Origin: Hymenoscyphus infarciens
Taxonomy: Eukaryota; Ascomycota; Leotiomycetes; Helotiales; Helotiaceae
Assembly: GCA_001414345.1 (NCBI GenBank)
Contig: LLCB01000286.1
Coordinates: 1-64,000 of the forward strand
Length of the DNA: 64,000 nucleotides
Direction: 5' to 3'
Shown here: positions 23,433 to 33,950 of the stretch, one piece after another
How the letters are laid out: each line of letters starts with the position of its first letter
Position numbering within the stretch: the stretch's first letter is position 1
The notes under the pieces: model-generated
Database searches by the model: none
The model's input: the letters and a program-made list of their open reading frames with translations, nothing else
What the model was told of the DNA's origin: nothing
Translations under genes and position numbers: made by a program

Positions 23433-26042
23433 GAGAGGAAGGGGGTGGAAGGGGGGTTGGGGGATTGAGGGGTTGAGGGGTTAAGCTTGTATGGGAGTCT
23501 AGGAGTTGGGGATTGTGGTTTGTGGTTTCGGTGTTTTTCGTGAGGTTCTTAGGATCTCTCTTTAGTACGCGGGGTGTGAAATTTAGATAAGGTGGCGGTA
23601 GGGCGTATGATAATAGGATATAGATAAGGGAAGAATGAGACAAGTTACGAGGGGTTTGCGAGCATGATATTAAGACACTTATGCCTCTGTGAAGAACCCA
23701 AGTAATAGATAGCTCTGTCTACCGCTCTTACATATAGAAAGGTTGAGGTTGAACAAAAAGAGGCATTTCCATTCGATTCGATTCACCTAATAGCTTTGTT
23801 CACGCCGGGAAAAGGGAAATCGCTGCTCACTAACGTCCCTATTATAATTCTTTACTTTTTTTGAAAGTGCTTTTTTTTTATAAGTCTTTAGTTTAAGTGT
23901 GTCGGATTGGATAGGAGTAGACTTAGGTACTAATACTATCGATGAAATATCGAGGGAGTCTCTGACGCTTCTCGTATCGAGTAGAATTCAACTGATAATA
24001 TTATATATATATACGCTATATTGATATATATTGATATATATTGATATATCGATATATATTAAGTTATATGATTGCTAAATTGTATATCTATGCTGATTGC
24101 TAATGGAATCTATAGACTTGACTTTTAAGTAAATTTCTATGCTTTTTATTTATATAATATAGTATAATAATATATAATATAATATAGTATAATATACTAG
24201 ATTATTCTACGGTATAATACAAATAAGTGTCTAGCTCTCTAAAAGTAATCTTACGAATGAATCTAGATTTATAGATACGGTATTTATAGAAAAGAAAAGA
24301 AAATTAGCTTTTTAAGAAATCTATCTTATTATTATATGATTCTATCTACTTTATAAATCCATTAGCTTTAAAAAGCCGATATATATCGATATTCGATAAT
24401 CGTCTCTTTTTCACTAACCTTATATCGCGCTAATCGTATTAAAGCTAAAAGTATCGAGTTATTTCGAGAGTCGAGGATTGATAATTTATCGATATAAAAG
24501 TAGCGGTGCTTAAGTCGGGATAGAAGTCCAACACCGAGAGTTGTCGCGAACCCATAGCACTCTATTAGGTTGTCTCTTCTAGTGAGTGGTACACTGGGGT
24601 TTAGATGAACTCTGAATTGTTACTACTAGAGCTTTCTTTTCGTTGGAATTTAAAATTTCAAATGGTGTATGTAGGTAGTGCTTTTTAGGACTTTATGAGT
24701 TTGTCTAATATAGCATATTAGGAGTTGATAATTTGTTGCTGGCGATTTGTAAAGCACTGTCGAATGGTTTCCTCTCGTTTGGAGAGGCTGAGATGAGATG
24801 AGATGAGATGAGGGCTTTTACGTCCGGGGGGTCGTTGTTGTGGTTGTTTTCGAAAAGGGGAGGTTGGAGCGAGACTTTGAAAGGCGGAGGCTTGTTGGTA
24901 GTGCAGGACTTTTGTCCCAGGGTGGAATATTGGTACTGTGTTGTTTGCTGGTGAGCAACTTTAAGTCTATTGGTTTTTTTTTTGAGGGGGGGTTCTCATC
25001 TTCTCTGAAGCGTATAGATGTGTTTATTTATCTTTCTGGGGATTAAAATTGCAAGATACTAAATTTAAGAGAGTGCGTAGCTGTAGAGGATAGAACAAAT
25101 AGAGATAGACAACTGCTTTGTAGATTTCGAATCAGCCTATGTTATAAACGTGACTCGGTGTTCTTTGCGGGTACATATTGAAAGTATTTAAGCTTGGGAA
25201 GTCCTGCTGGAAAGGAGGACAGCGGAAAATGAGGACGTGGCCATTATGTGGTGTTGTCTCGACGAGGAAGTCGCTGGAATGACGATACTGCTTGGAGACG
25301 GCGGATCAGTAGTGTTTCGAGCTTGTGAGACGGTTGCTATGGTTTACTTTGGAGGTTAGTGTTTGGTGGTGTTTTGTTTCTTCGCTTGGGTGTTGTTGTT
25401 GAACAGTTGTTTGCTGTCGAAAGATTTTATTACGTCCTAGGTTTGTGTCAACCGTCCGCTCTTCACTCTTCAATAGTAAGAACACTTGTGTAAAACTGTA
25501 GGCTACAAAACGACCCCAAGGCTACTTTGAGGTCACAGCCCAATCCCAATTTCAACTGACTCCCTTGAGTTGTCTAGCTAAAAGAAATCCCACTCAAGAG
25601 GTCTACATATATGTATCAATGTTAACAAATATTCGTTCGAGTATACATTTGAAAAATGCTCGCTTGATTACAAATTCATATTACCATCTAGCTGCGGAAC
25701 GTAGCGAGTTTGAAAAGTGAGTGGTTTTGAGATTATAAATCTTTGACGAATGAGATACACGTCAACCTTTTTGGCTGGTCTACACTTTTCTATGAATGGT
25801 AGGTTTAGGGTAAAAAGAAACAAACGAATCAAAAGAGACGAACAAGGACATGCCTTTAGAAAGTAGCGTGCTCACAGCCCTTCTTTTGTAGATTCTACCT
25901 GGCTGGTTGTTTTCTCGAGATGGAGATATGTGGGACTGCTGGGTTTGTTTGTAATCTGGCTGAACCTACTGTCAAAGTCTAAAATTTCCACGACTTCTCT
26001 GGTACTACTGTCGTTTAATTTTCTTGCTGTCGAATTCTATTA
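23433..26042. other. Gene-free AT-rich stretch
   Basis: About 23,860-24,520 is an AT-rich patch with tandem 'atattgatat' units (about 24,010-24,065), consistent with an old RIP-affected relic. A GAGAT microsatellite lies at about 24,788-24,811. I see no coding domain in any frame. Confidence 0.5.
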
Positions 26043-26488
26043 TAGTGAGTTGCGAGTTAAGCTTCCCTTTTAACAATATTTTCTAAACCGTGCGTAAATA
26101 GAAAAAAACTTTTTACCTAGATACTCTTTCCCTCTTTACTTAATAATAACCTATATTATTATATTCTTAAGAGTAGCTAATAAGAGCTCTATAACCTCTT
26201 TCTTGCTCTATAAACTTTTTAGGAAGAAAATAGACACTTAGATATATATCTAAATTTTTAAAAGGTCTTAGTAGAATTAGAAAATATTTCTTATTAAAAC
26301 GAGGTTTTTAAAGAATTAAGTATTATTAAGTTTATTCTTAGTATACTTGCTTAGATATAGTAATAAATAGAGAGGAGGTATAAGAAGATATAGCGGTTCT
26401 TTCTATCTAGGTCTTATATCTTATAGAGTACTTTAGTTTTCTATTTTCTAAATATCGTCAAAAGGGAAGCTTAACTCGCAACTCACTG
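26043..26488. mobile_element. MITE-like element with >=28-bp perfect TIRs and TA flanks
   Basis: The left end (26,043-26,072) and the reverse complement of the right end (26,459-26,488) share AGTGAGTTGCGAGTTAAGCT and a further 8 bp without mismatch, followed by weaker similarity. Both ends are bounded by TA (26,041-26,042 and 26,489-26,490), the target duplication of Tc1/mariner/pogo transposons, and the right end begins CAGT as many of those do. The 446-bp element has an AT-rich interior with no transposase. It is non-autonomous and probably affected by RIP internally. Confidence 0.85.
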
Positions 26489-28245
26489 TAATTCCCCTTT
26501 TGCGAGAGGGGGAAAGCTAAGGCTTCGTTGTCTTTGGGGATTATGTTTTGGCAGCACTGAAAAGAAAATATTCACTTGCATAGCTATCATCTTTCTTAGC
26601 ATGATCCAAGACAGGACGGCAATCCGCGCAATTTGGTGACAAGACTATTTAGGCCAGGAAAACGAAAGTTGGTGTTGAAGAAAACCATTGGGAATAAGCA
26701 TGATCATTTATTTTACTGCCTCTGCTATCTCAGAATTTGAGAATTTGAGAAGTGACTTTCAATAGCTATTTGATTGAGTGAATGTTATATGCTCAAGTCC
26801 ACTTACACTAATAGATTAATGAAAAACCAAGCATCTCAAGACCAAGAATCACTTAGACGGAGCCACTGCTTCGAAGTTCTCGGTCAGGAGTGCGCGTCAT
26901 TGCAGAGGTTCACTTTTTGAGTAGTATTTCTTGGTTATCAGAGATAGAGAGTTGTAAGAAAGCTAGGTTTGTTGAACAACTCAGTGGGACCGTCTGTTAC
27001 TTCTGAACTTTCTTAGCTTAATAGCACTGCTGTTGTCGAAGACCTTTGCTTTTCCATTTCTAGGGGAGAACAGAATTAGAACGAACCAGGGGAGATTTCG
27101 TTTGAGTTATTGCTTATATAATCTTGACACTATTACTAGTACTAGCTGTAGAACTACGAGAGACCAATGATCGTGCCGTTCATATGCGTCTACTAGACCA
27201 AGAGCTCCTCGTAGAATAAATTACTTATATGCGATGGTGATGGTGGCATGGGACGATGACTATGATCACACTTTGGGTTTCAATAGAGTGACTTGGGAGT
27301 TACGACGTTGTAGATGTCCGACATATTTGAAGAGGCCATTGAGGTCTCTGCCTCGTTGGGTATTCATAAGATGAGTTTTACTCCACTTGAAGAGTTTGTT
27401 CGTTGACCTTCAACGTCTATACAAAAGCAATGAGAAGCCGAGGTCTTAATTTTGTTTAGTGACTTCTTGTAATAGGAGTTATTTCCGAAATCTGTTAGTA
27501 TATATGGGAAACGACTGACTGGCAAGACAGAACAAGCATCACCTACACACCAAGAACCTGGCACCTGGGAACCTTTTACTCGACATAGTAGTAGCAGATA
27601 TTGAAGTGACTTCAGCGCTTTTGAAACTCTTGGTAGACCTAAACTGGAAACGTATATGAGTGCAAATTACCGCTCGTTTTTTCCACCTAAAGTCTTCTTA
27701 TCATTATCGAAACATAAGCTTCTGTCGCTATTCCTTCTGCCGTGGAAACGTTTTCTTATATTCCTACTTTTTAGGCAACCAAAGGGGCAAACTTCAGTAT
27801 TCTTCTCTACTATCTCACCTACCTTTTTTTATTTTCAGATTCGAGTTTCATACTCAGATGAAAAGTTCAAGTACTTGTTGCCCTTGCTGGCGCCAGGGTT
27901 CAAAACAAGGCAACATTTAACGTGTTTCACCAGAAGCCTTCGGAATCCCCGACTTCGGTTGCTATTATTTACACCGGAGTTCTACTGCTGTACAGCTAGC
28001 CAGCGATACCTGGCATCGCATACTCAAATACAGTTTATCAGAGCAACTAATTAGACAAGACCAACACTAATACGAACTAGCGCACCACCTAGCCCTGTGT
28101 TATTTAGGAAATAGGAATTGTGCTATCCACCCCCTTTTTAGAGGCCGTAGATACTAACAAGGAGAGATTACAATATTTCCACTACTACATCTTTTCGCTG
28201 AATTTTGAGAATTCGACTACAGAGTTCAAATCGACGATATTTTTA
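26489..28245. other. Gene-free spacer
   Basis: Mixed-composition DNA between the two MITE-like elements. A 132-codon open frame at 27,656-28,054 shows no domain, has an unlikely composition and is not called. Confidence 0.45.
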
Positions 28246-28795
28246 ACGGCAATTAACACAAATGCCACTTTTTTTGATTATTAAAGACAGAAATGCCACC
28301 TAATTAATTTATTTCTGACAGAAATGCCACTCTTATGCCATTTATTTATTTTATGCGCTTCTAGTACGTTTTTTAGTGTATTTGTTATTTATTTGATGTA
28401 AGTAAAATAGTGGCATTTTTGTCAGGAATAAAATAGTAGCATTTATGTTAGTGAAATAGTGGTATATCTATTAGGAATAAAATAGTAGCATTTATATCAG
28501 TGACTATTCACTCTTTTTAGGTAACTCCTTACCTAAAAATAGTAAATAGTAACTAAGCATATATAAACCTTCTCTAAGCAAAGACATTCCCAAAAACACT
28601 ACTAAAACAAGCTTATTAATACCCTTAAAGCATATATATACTAACACAAATGCCACCTTTATATTCCTGACAGAAATGCCACTATTCCTAATTCATTATT
28701 TTAGTAGTAAAATCACTACTAAATGAATAAATAGCATAACAGTGGCATTTCTGTTAGAACTAAATTAATTAGGTGGCATTTCTGTCAATTACCGT
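28246..28795. mobile_element. 550-bp foldback/MITE-like element packed with AAATGCCAC motifs
   Basis: Outer termini are ACGG(C/T)AATT(A/G)ACA(C/G)AAATGCCAC at 28,246 and, inverted, at 28,795. They are flanked by ATTTTTA on both sides (28,239-28,245 and 28,796-28,802), a candidate 7-bp target duplication. Deeper, 28,286-28,345 pairs with the reverse complement of about 28,725-28,788, including CACCTAATTAATTTA. The 9-mer AAATGCCAC occurs exactly five times forward (28,260; 28,291; 28,322; 28,648; 28,674) and three times inverted (28,410; 28,742; 28,773), plus degenerate copies near 28,435, 28,459 and 28,485. There is no coding frame. The transposon superfamily cannot be assigned. Confidence 0.8.
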
Positions 28796-28802
28796 ATTTT
28801 TA

Positions 28803-31271
28803 ATTTTGATGTGAACCTTCTTCTGTCTACTTAAGCGATGCTACAAGTCGATCCACCCTTCGTCGTAAACCTACAACGAGAAGTTCCCGCCATGAAAGGG
28901 CGTGGTTCACCAACTAGAGTCCAGCCAAGGCTTTCCTGCTGCTTAGAAGTCTGCGAGCCGAATCTTTCACACGGTCTTGTGGCTAGCTTTTATAGCACAA
29001 AGCAAGTCCCGACTTCCCCTCTCTCTTGGTATTTCCTTACTCTCACCTAAGCGAAGCTTACTAAGAGCCTAGAAGAAGAATAAAGAAGTTGAGCCCTACT
29101 ACTACTCAATGATATATATATTCGCTCCTTGATCGACATTGCGCGTAGCTGACGACAACCCGAAAGAACAAAATAACAAGTTACAGCACCAAGCTCAGAT
29201 AACGAAAAATACACTCTCCCAAAATAGTCACCAAAGACTCCGAAACAAAAGCAATCCCCACCACAATTCCACAATTCCACAGATCCACCCAACACCAGCA
29301 CCCAACCTCGAAACATTACTCGTCTACAATTCAACAGTTCATAAGCATCAAATCACTCATCCCCCTTCCTATTAAATGTATAGAAACTAGAACAGTATAA
29401 ACACGCTTCGCACGCATGGAAAGATCAAACCCAACCGACCGACTACGACCACCCCCTTGCTATTGAAAAATCACTCTTAAGCACCAACCTGTTTCCCGCC
29501 CGGTAGCCGAAGAGGATAACCAAGTCTCGCGCGATGGGAGCGGGAGCAAAAACATAGCCTGTCAAGTAGGGCTACACGTACAGCAGCACCTCAGTGTCCA
29601 CGTGTTACCATCAGTACAACGGCACGAATATCTACCTCTACAACGCGCGAGCAACCTGAAGATTCGACACCAAATCGACAGCAACTCCGCTCTCGACAGT
29701 AGATCAAAATAAGCAGTACATAATTCAGATAAAACCTTCTCACATGCTTCACACTAGAAAGAAGAGACCAACAGGCGCTCCTCGAGCCACCTTTTCAAAC
29801 AATTCTAGTCCCAACCTCCAATGATAGTTCGATGTACGAGCAAGACAATCGCTAGTAAGAACAAAATGCAACCACTCATAGGGCTTTACTGTACATAACC
29901 GACCCACTGGATTCTTAAATCAAGTCTGGGGGTAAGGTGACTTCATACACTGCTTGACACTGAATCTGAGTATTATTTTCGGATCGCCATACAACTACAA
30001 TATTTCAAGCTCGACGGGCCCTGTATGTGTAGGTAACAGATGCTCGGCCTTTTAAGAGGCGGGTTGTTCATTTGAGGGGATTTGATGTAGAACATAGCAT
30101 TGCCCGACACTTTTAACCTCGATGTCAAATGAGCCGCGAGGTGCCCAAGGTCGCCGAAGCACATTTCTCAGAACTGCTTTAATTCGACAGAAGCAGCGTA
30201 AGAGGGCAAGGTCACTCGCTGAATGATATGAGCCTGAAAATCAGAAGTTCGAAAGGCTTAGCAGACTTTTACTAAATTCGCTCGTGGTTTTAGTTAAATC
30301 GCATTGCGCTAACCAAAGAAGGCAGTGCGCCCGGCAGTAATGCAGCTGTCGTGGAGGTCGACTGGAGTCTAGATACTCTGCTTCTCTGTTTATAAAGATT
30401 CAATGGGTGCGTCGAGACACTCGTCATATTTGCCCCCTTTCCTCGAAAGACCCGTCATATCAAGTGATGAATACGAGCCAGAATCGCGCGACGTTAAAGT
30501 CATTCGGGCGGTCGGGGCCGATACATCCCATTGCGATGCCCCAAGGGCCCAAAGCATCTGGCAAATTCCAATTCGAAGAATCCACGGCGATGAAACAAGA
30601 ATGAAAGCAGTAAATCGAGATCGGGTATCGCGGGAAATAATATAGACAGGCACAGCTATAGCACGATCCCTCGAACATGCAACACACCAGCACGCAACCA
30701 CAGAAACCACTCTACTAACGCATGCCAACACCATCTCCCGCCCCTAAATAACCAGCTTCTCCACTAAGGGGAAGAAACTAACTCCACACAAATTGAAGAG
30801 TGGAGGCTCTAGGACGCCTATAACTTGCTTGCCAGCTCATCTCAGCCCACGAAGAGGCACGACAATGAGGATATGCAATTAGTAGAGGGAGTAGAGAGTC
30901 GAGGACGGGAAATCCCACTTGCACCGAATTTGGCCTTCGACATATACGATTGGGTGTTACTTCCCCATGATTGTCGCCTCGTTTTGATGAGTGTTGCATT
31001 GCATATTTAACAGTTGTCCTGGACTCGCTTTCTCCGCCAAGGGGAAAGTAAACGCATGTTTGTTTGCGATGTTGTGACATTCTGGGAGTGGTCTGTCTAG
31101 GAATCTAAACAGTACATTTGCACAAAATCGACTCCACAATTGCAAGAGAACCAATGGCAGGACGGACTTCGTTCCAACGCACAACAGTTCATAAATGAAA
31201 TGCGAAAATCTTCGAGAGAGATAGAAACGAAGTAGACAACTCATAGCCTGTCGCATAGAAACCGTCACCGA
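28803..31271. other. Gene-free stretch
   Basis: Short overlapping frames on both strands (at most 114 codons) without domains. I can support no gene here. Confidence 0.45.
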
Positions 31272-32864
31272 TTGTCAACGCTCACGGACCAGGGTCTGGA
31301 TGTGTAATAGCTCGTCTGCAGTTCGATTTAACTTGTTGAAAGGATCAAGAAGCTCATGCAGGTCCTGATCCTGGATGTAGTGGGGAACTTGGCTGCATAT
31401 TGATTCAAGATCCATGGAACTCCACAATCCTAAGCGAACTCAAAAAGACACAGTGGCTTGTTAGGCACTATTGTGACAGCAGTTTATGACTAGCGCTTGC
31501 TACAAAAGTGCATAGTCAATTGGATATTTTGTGACTCTTGAGTCCGCAAAAATTCAACGGTATGACTCTTGGGGCATCGTGAATTGATTTCGATATCCCA
31601 ATGACAAAATGCAAATGAAAACATTGTGAAAACGTGCCCCCGCACTTCTTCCTCCTGCAAGGACAAATATTTCGGATCCACCCAAGCTACACTCGCAGCT
31701 CGCTGTAACCAAAACATCTGCACCTTTCCAGGTTCAATCAATCTGTCTCAAAACTAGAAGTGAAAATTGATTCTCACTCGCCTGAATCCTCATGATCGCC
31801 ACTTTTGAGCATAAGTCCGCGCGTAGCGCTGCATTAGGTAGGAAAATGGCTTGCAGGCGCTTGCTGCAGTAGCATTTCAGTAACCAAATGAGCGAGTAGA
31901 CGCGTTGGATGGCAGTCTTTTGGTGCTGTGAGAATGAAAGATGGCGGGTAATCCGGTCGCTATGGGAAAATCCACCTGGAGGACTTTGCAACGGGTGAGA
32001 AAGTCGAAGCTTTCATCACATTTGAAGTTGTGAAAGCACTATTCGAGGTTGGAACTTTGACCGTTCGGGACTTGTTCTCGCTGCTAGCTCCAGTCCCCTC
32101 ACCGTTAGACCCAGTATTATGACCTGGCTCGCAGGATACATGATGGTTGAAGGATCGATAAAAGCACAAATGTTTTATCCTGGAGGCGAAGCTGGACGAG
32201 GAGTTGATGATAACCTTGGAATCAACAACTTGTGGAGCAGGTGGGGGTTTGAAGCTGCGGGCGAGTTCTGTTGGTTGAATGTGCGTCGCCGAACCTCTTT
32301 GGTGGCCATCGACTGAGCTGGAGGTCTGGATTGCTCTGGCTAAGAGCTGGGACTCGAATTTCGAAGATCTTTGGTGATGATCTTCAGGATCGTGCGGAAG
32401 GGGCGGAGGTTTTTCATAAATATGGTTGGAGGGGGGGGAGGGGGGAGGGGGGAGCTCGTTGAGTCCAACGTCGAGGAAGAGAGAAGGCTACCAGTGTCCA
32501 GTGAGTGGACGACGGAGGAAGTTTCCGAGGCGCATTGCATCCCGTGTGGGCACGGCTGGGATCGACCCCAAGAGAAGGTGAAGGTGAGTGGCGCGCTGGA
32601 GCCCAATCCGGAGGGCGATGTTGTTGTCGGTGTCGGTTGGTGTTGTTCAAATGCACGATGAAATCTTCGAGCCCTGAGGTGAAGAGAGAGAGAGACAGGC
32701 CTGAAGCCACTGGAGCTTGCGTTGCGGATGCTGGGCTATCGTATCTGTCTGTCGCTAGTGAAGCACCGACGCTGCAAGGCAGAATAGAAAGCCGACAAGT
32801 TCAGCGTTGCATTACAGTACAGGCTTTGAAAAGCAGACGGTTATCGGCCATTTCGACGGCCATG
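31272..32864 (-). pseudogene. Possible decayed or mis-spliced protein gene, function unknown
   Basis: The reverse strand holds several protein-like stretches that do not join into one clean model. A start at 32,864 (M-A-V-E-M-A-D-N-R) could splice (GTACTG...CACTAG) to a Ser/Pro-rich segment near 32,730-32,600. A second segment at about 32,480-31,975 stays open for over 150 codons and includes H-I-Y-E-K-P-P-P-L-P-H and F-E-S-Q-L-L-A-R-A-I-Q. Further segments lie at 31,990-31,740 and 31,730-31,490. The last is a 46-residue segment (ATG at 31,412, stop near 31,273) with a helical look. The first two segments lie in different frames across a poly-C-rich tract at about 32,430-32,455, suggesting an indel or a sequence error. 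I recognise no family. Confidence 0.25.
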
Positions 32865-33950
32865 GCAGGCTGTCTCCCCCAGTCTGGTCAGGGTCAGGTC
32901 ATCAGAGGCGGTCAGCAGGTGGTGATCCTAGTCAATCGGTGTCTCTGGCAAGCATCGAGCGTGCGCCAATAGTGGTTGGATAGTGGTGTTGTTGCAATCG
33001 TTGGGCGTCGAATTCGGGGCCATGTTTTGTAGCTCAGAGTCACTCGTCTCGTCACGCTGAGTACCTAGGTAGAGTGCTAGGTGTAGTGTAGTGTAGTGTA
33101 GTGTGTACTCGAGTATCTTCTGGTAGCGCTGAGTTGGAGCCAATTACAGGCTCTAGGAGATTCACTAGTGCCCGCAGTGGCCCCTCCCGCGCCACGCTTC
33201 CCTGAAGGCCCCTGAAGGCCCCTGAAGGGTCCCTGGAACTTGTCAACATAGTGCTGCTGTCTAGCGAATGACTGCTCCCAACCTTCTCTCCCGACAGTCC
33301 AGTATCAACTCCTTCAAATCTATAAGGCTGCGTCCACACCACCCACCTCCCAGAGCTCAACACCTTCATTTCACCTCTCGACACCCTCATTTTACCCTCA
33401 TTTTACCCTCATTTTACCCTTCTTACTACTCCCACCCCCAACATGTCTTACAACAACCTCTGACCCAGACCAACCCCTGCGCCACTCTCCGTCAACGTGA
33501 CACTACCACCACCACCACCACCACCACCCAGTCTTCCACCCTTTAGCAAACTAGGATTGCCGCTATACCTTCCTCACCAGCCACTTTTGCAAACCGTGTA
33601 CTAGTAAGGTAGAAATGAAGATTACCTCCGAAAAACCTCACCCAGTGCTTGATACCGTCGTTTCCCCAAGAATGAAAGAGGAACAGAGCATGGCCCAACA
33701 TCTCTCGTCCTACCACAGCTACACCACCAGTATTGACCATATACACCCTCAAGACTCCCATCCCGTACAACTAGAAGTTCTACAACACAATATCATCCCC
33801 CCCGATTTTCATCTGGATCCGGACAAACTCCATCTCATCCGGATTTCATGCCCTTGCTCGACGCATCTCCAACTCGCAGTCACCCCATGCTACAAACCCT
33901 CCTAAACACTCACTCAAAGACAATACCCACTACATTGTCTCTAAGAAACC
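32865..33950. other. Spacer upstream of the DUF2235 gene
   Basis: Contains a GTGTA microsatellite (about 33,078-33,105), repeats of 'gaaggcccct' near 33,203-33,230 and of 'cattttaccct' near 33,388-33,420, and an ACC run near 33,503-33,527. A 96-codon open frame begins at an ATG at 33,615 and ends at 33,905, just before the DUF2235 start. It could be a leader frame if the transcript starts upstream, but it shows no domain. Confidence 0.45.

Noticed and set aside
27656..28054. 132-codon forward open frame rich in Phe and Leu
   Set aside because: Looks like a chance frame in T-rich DNA beside MITE-like elements.
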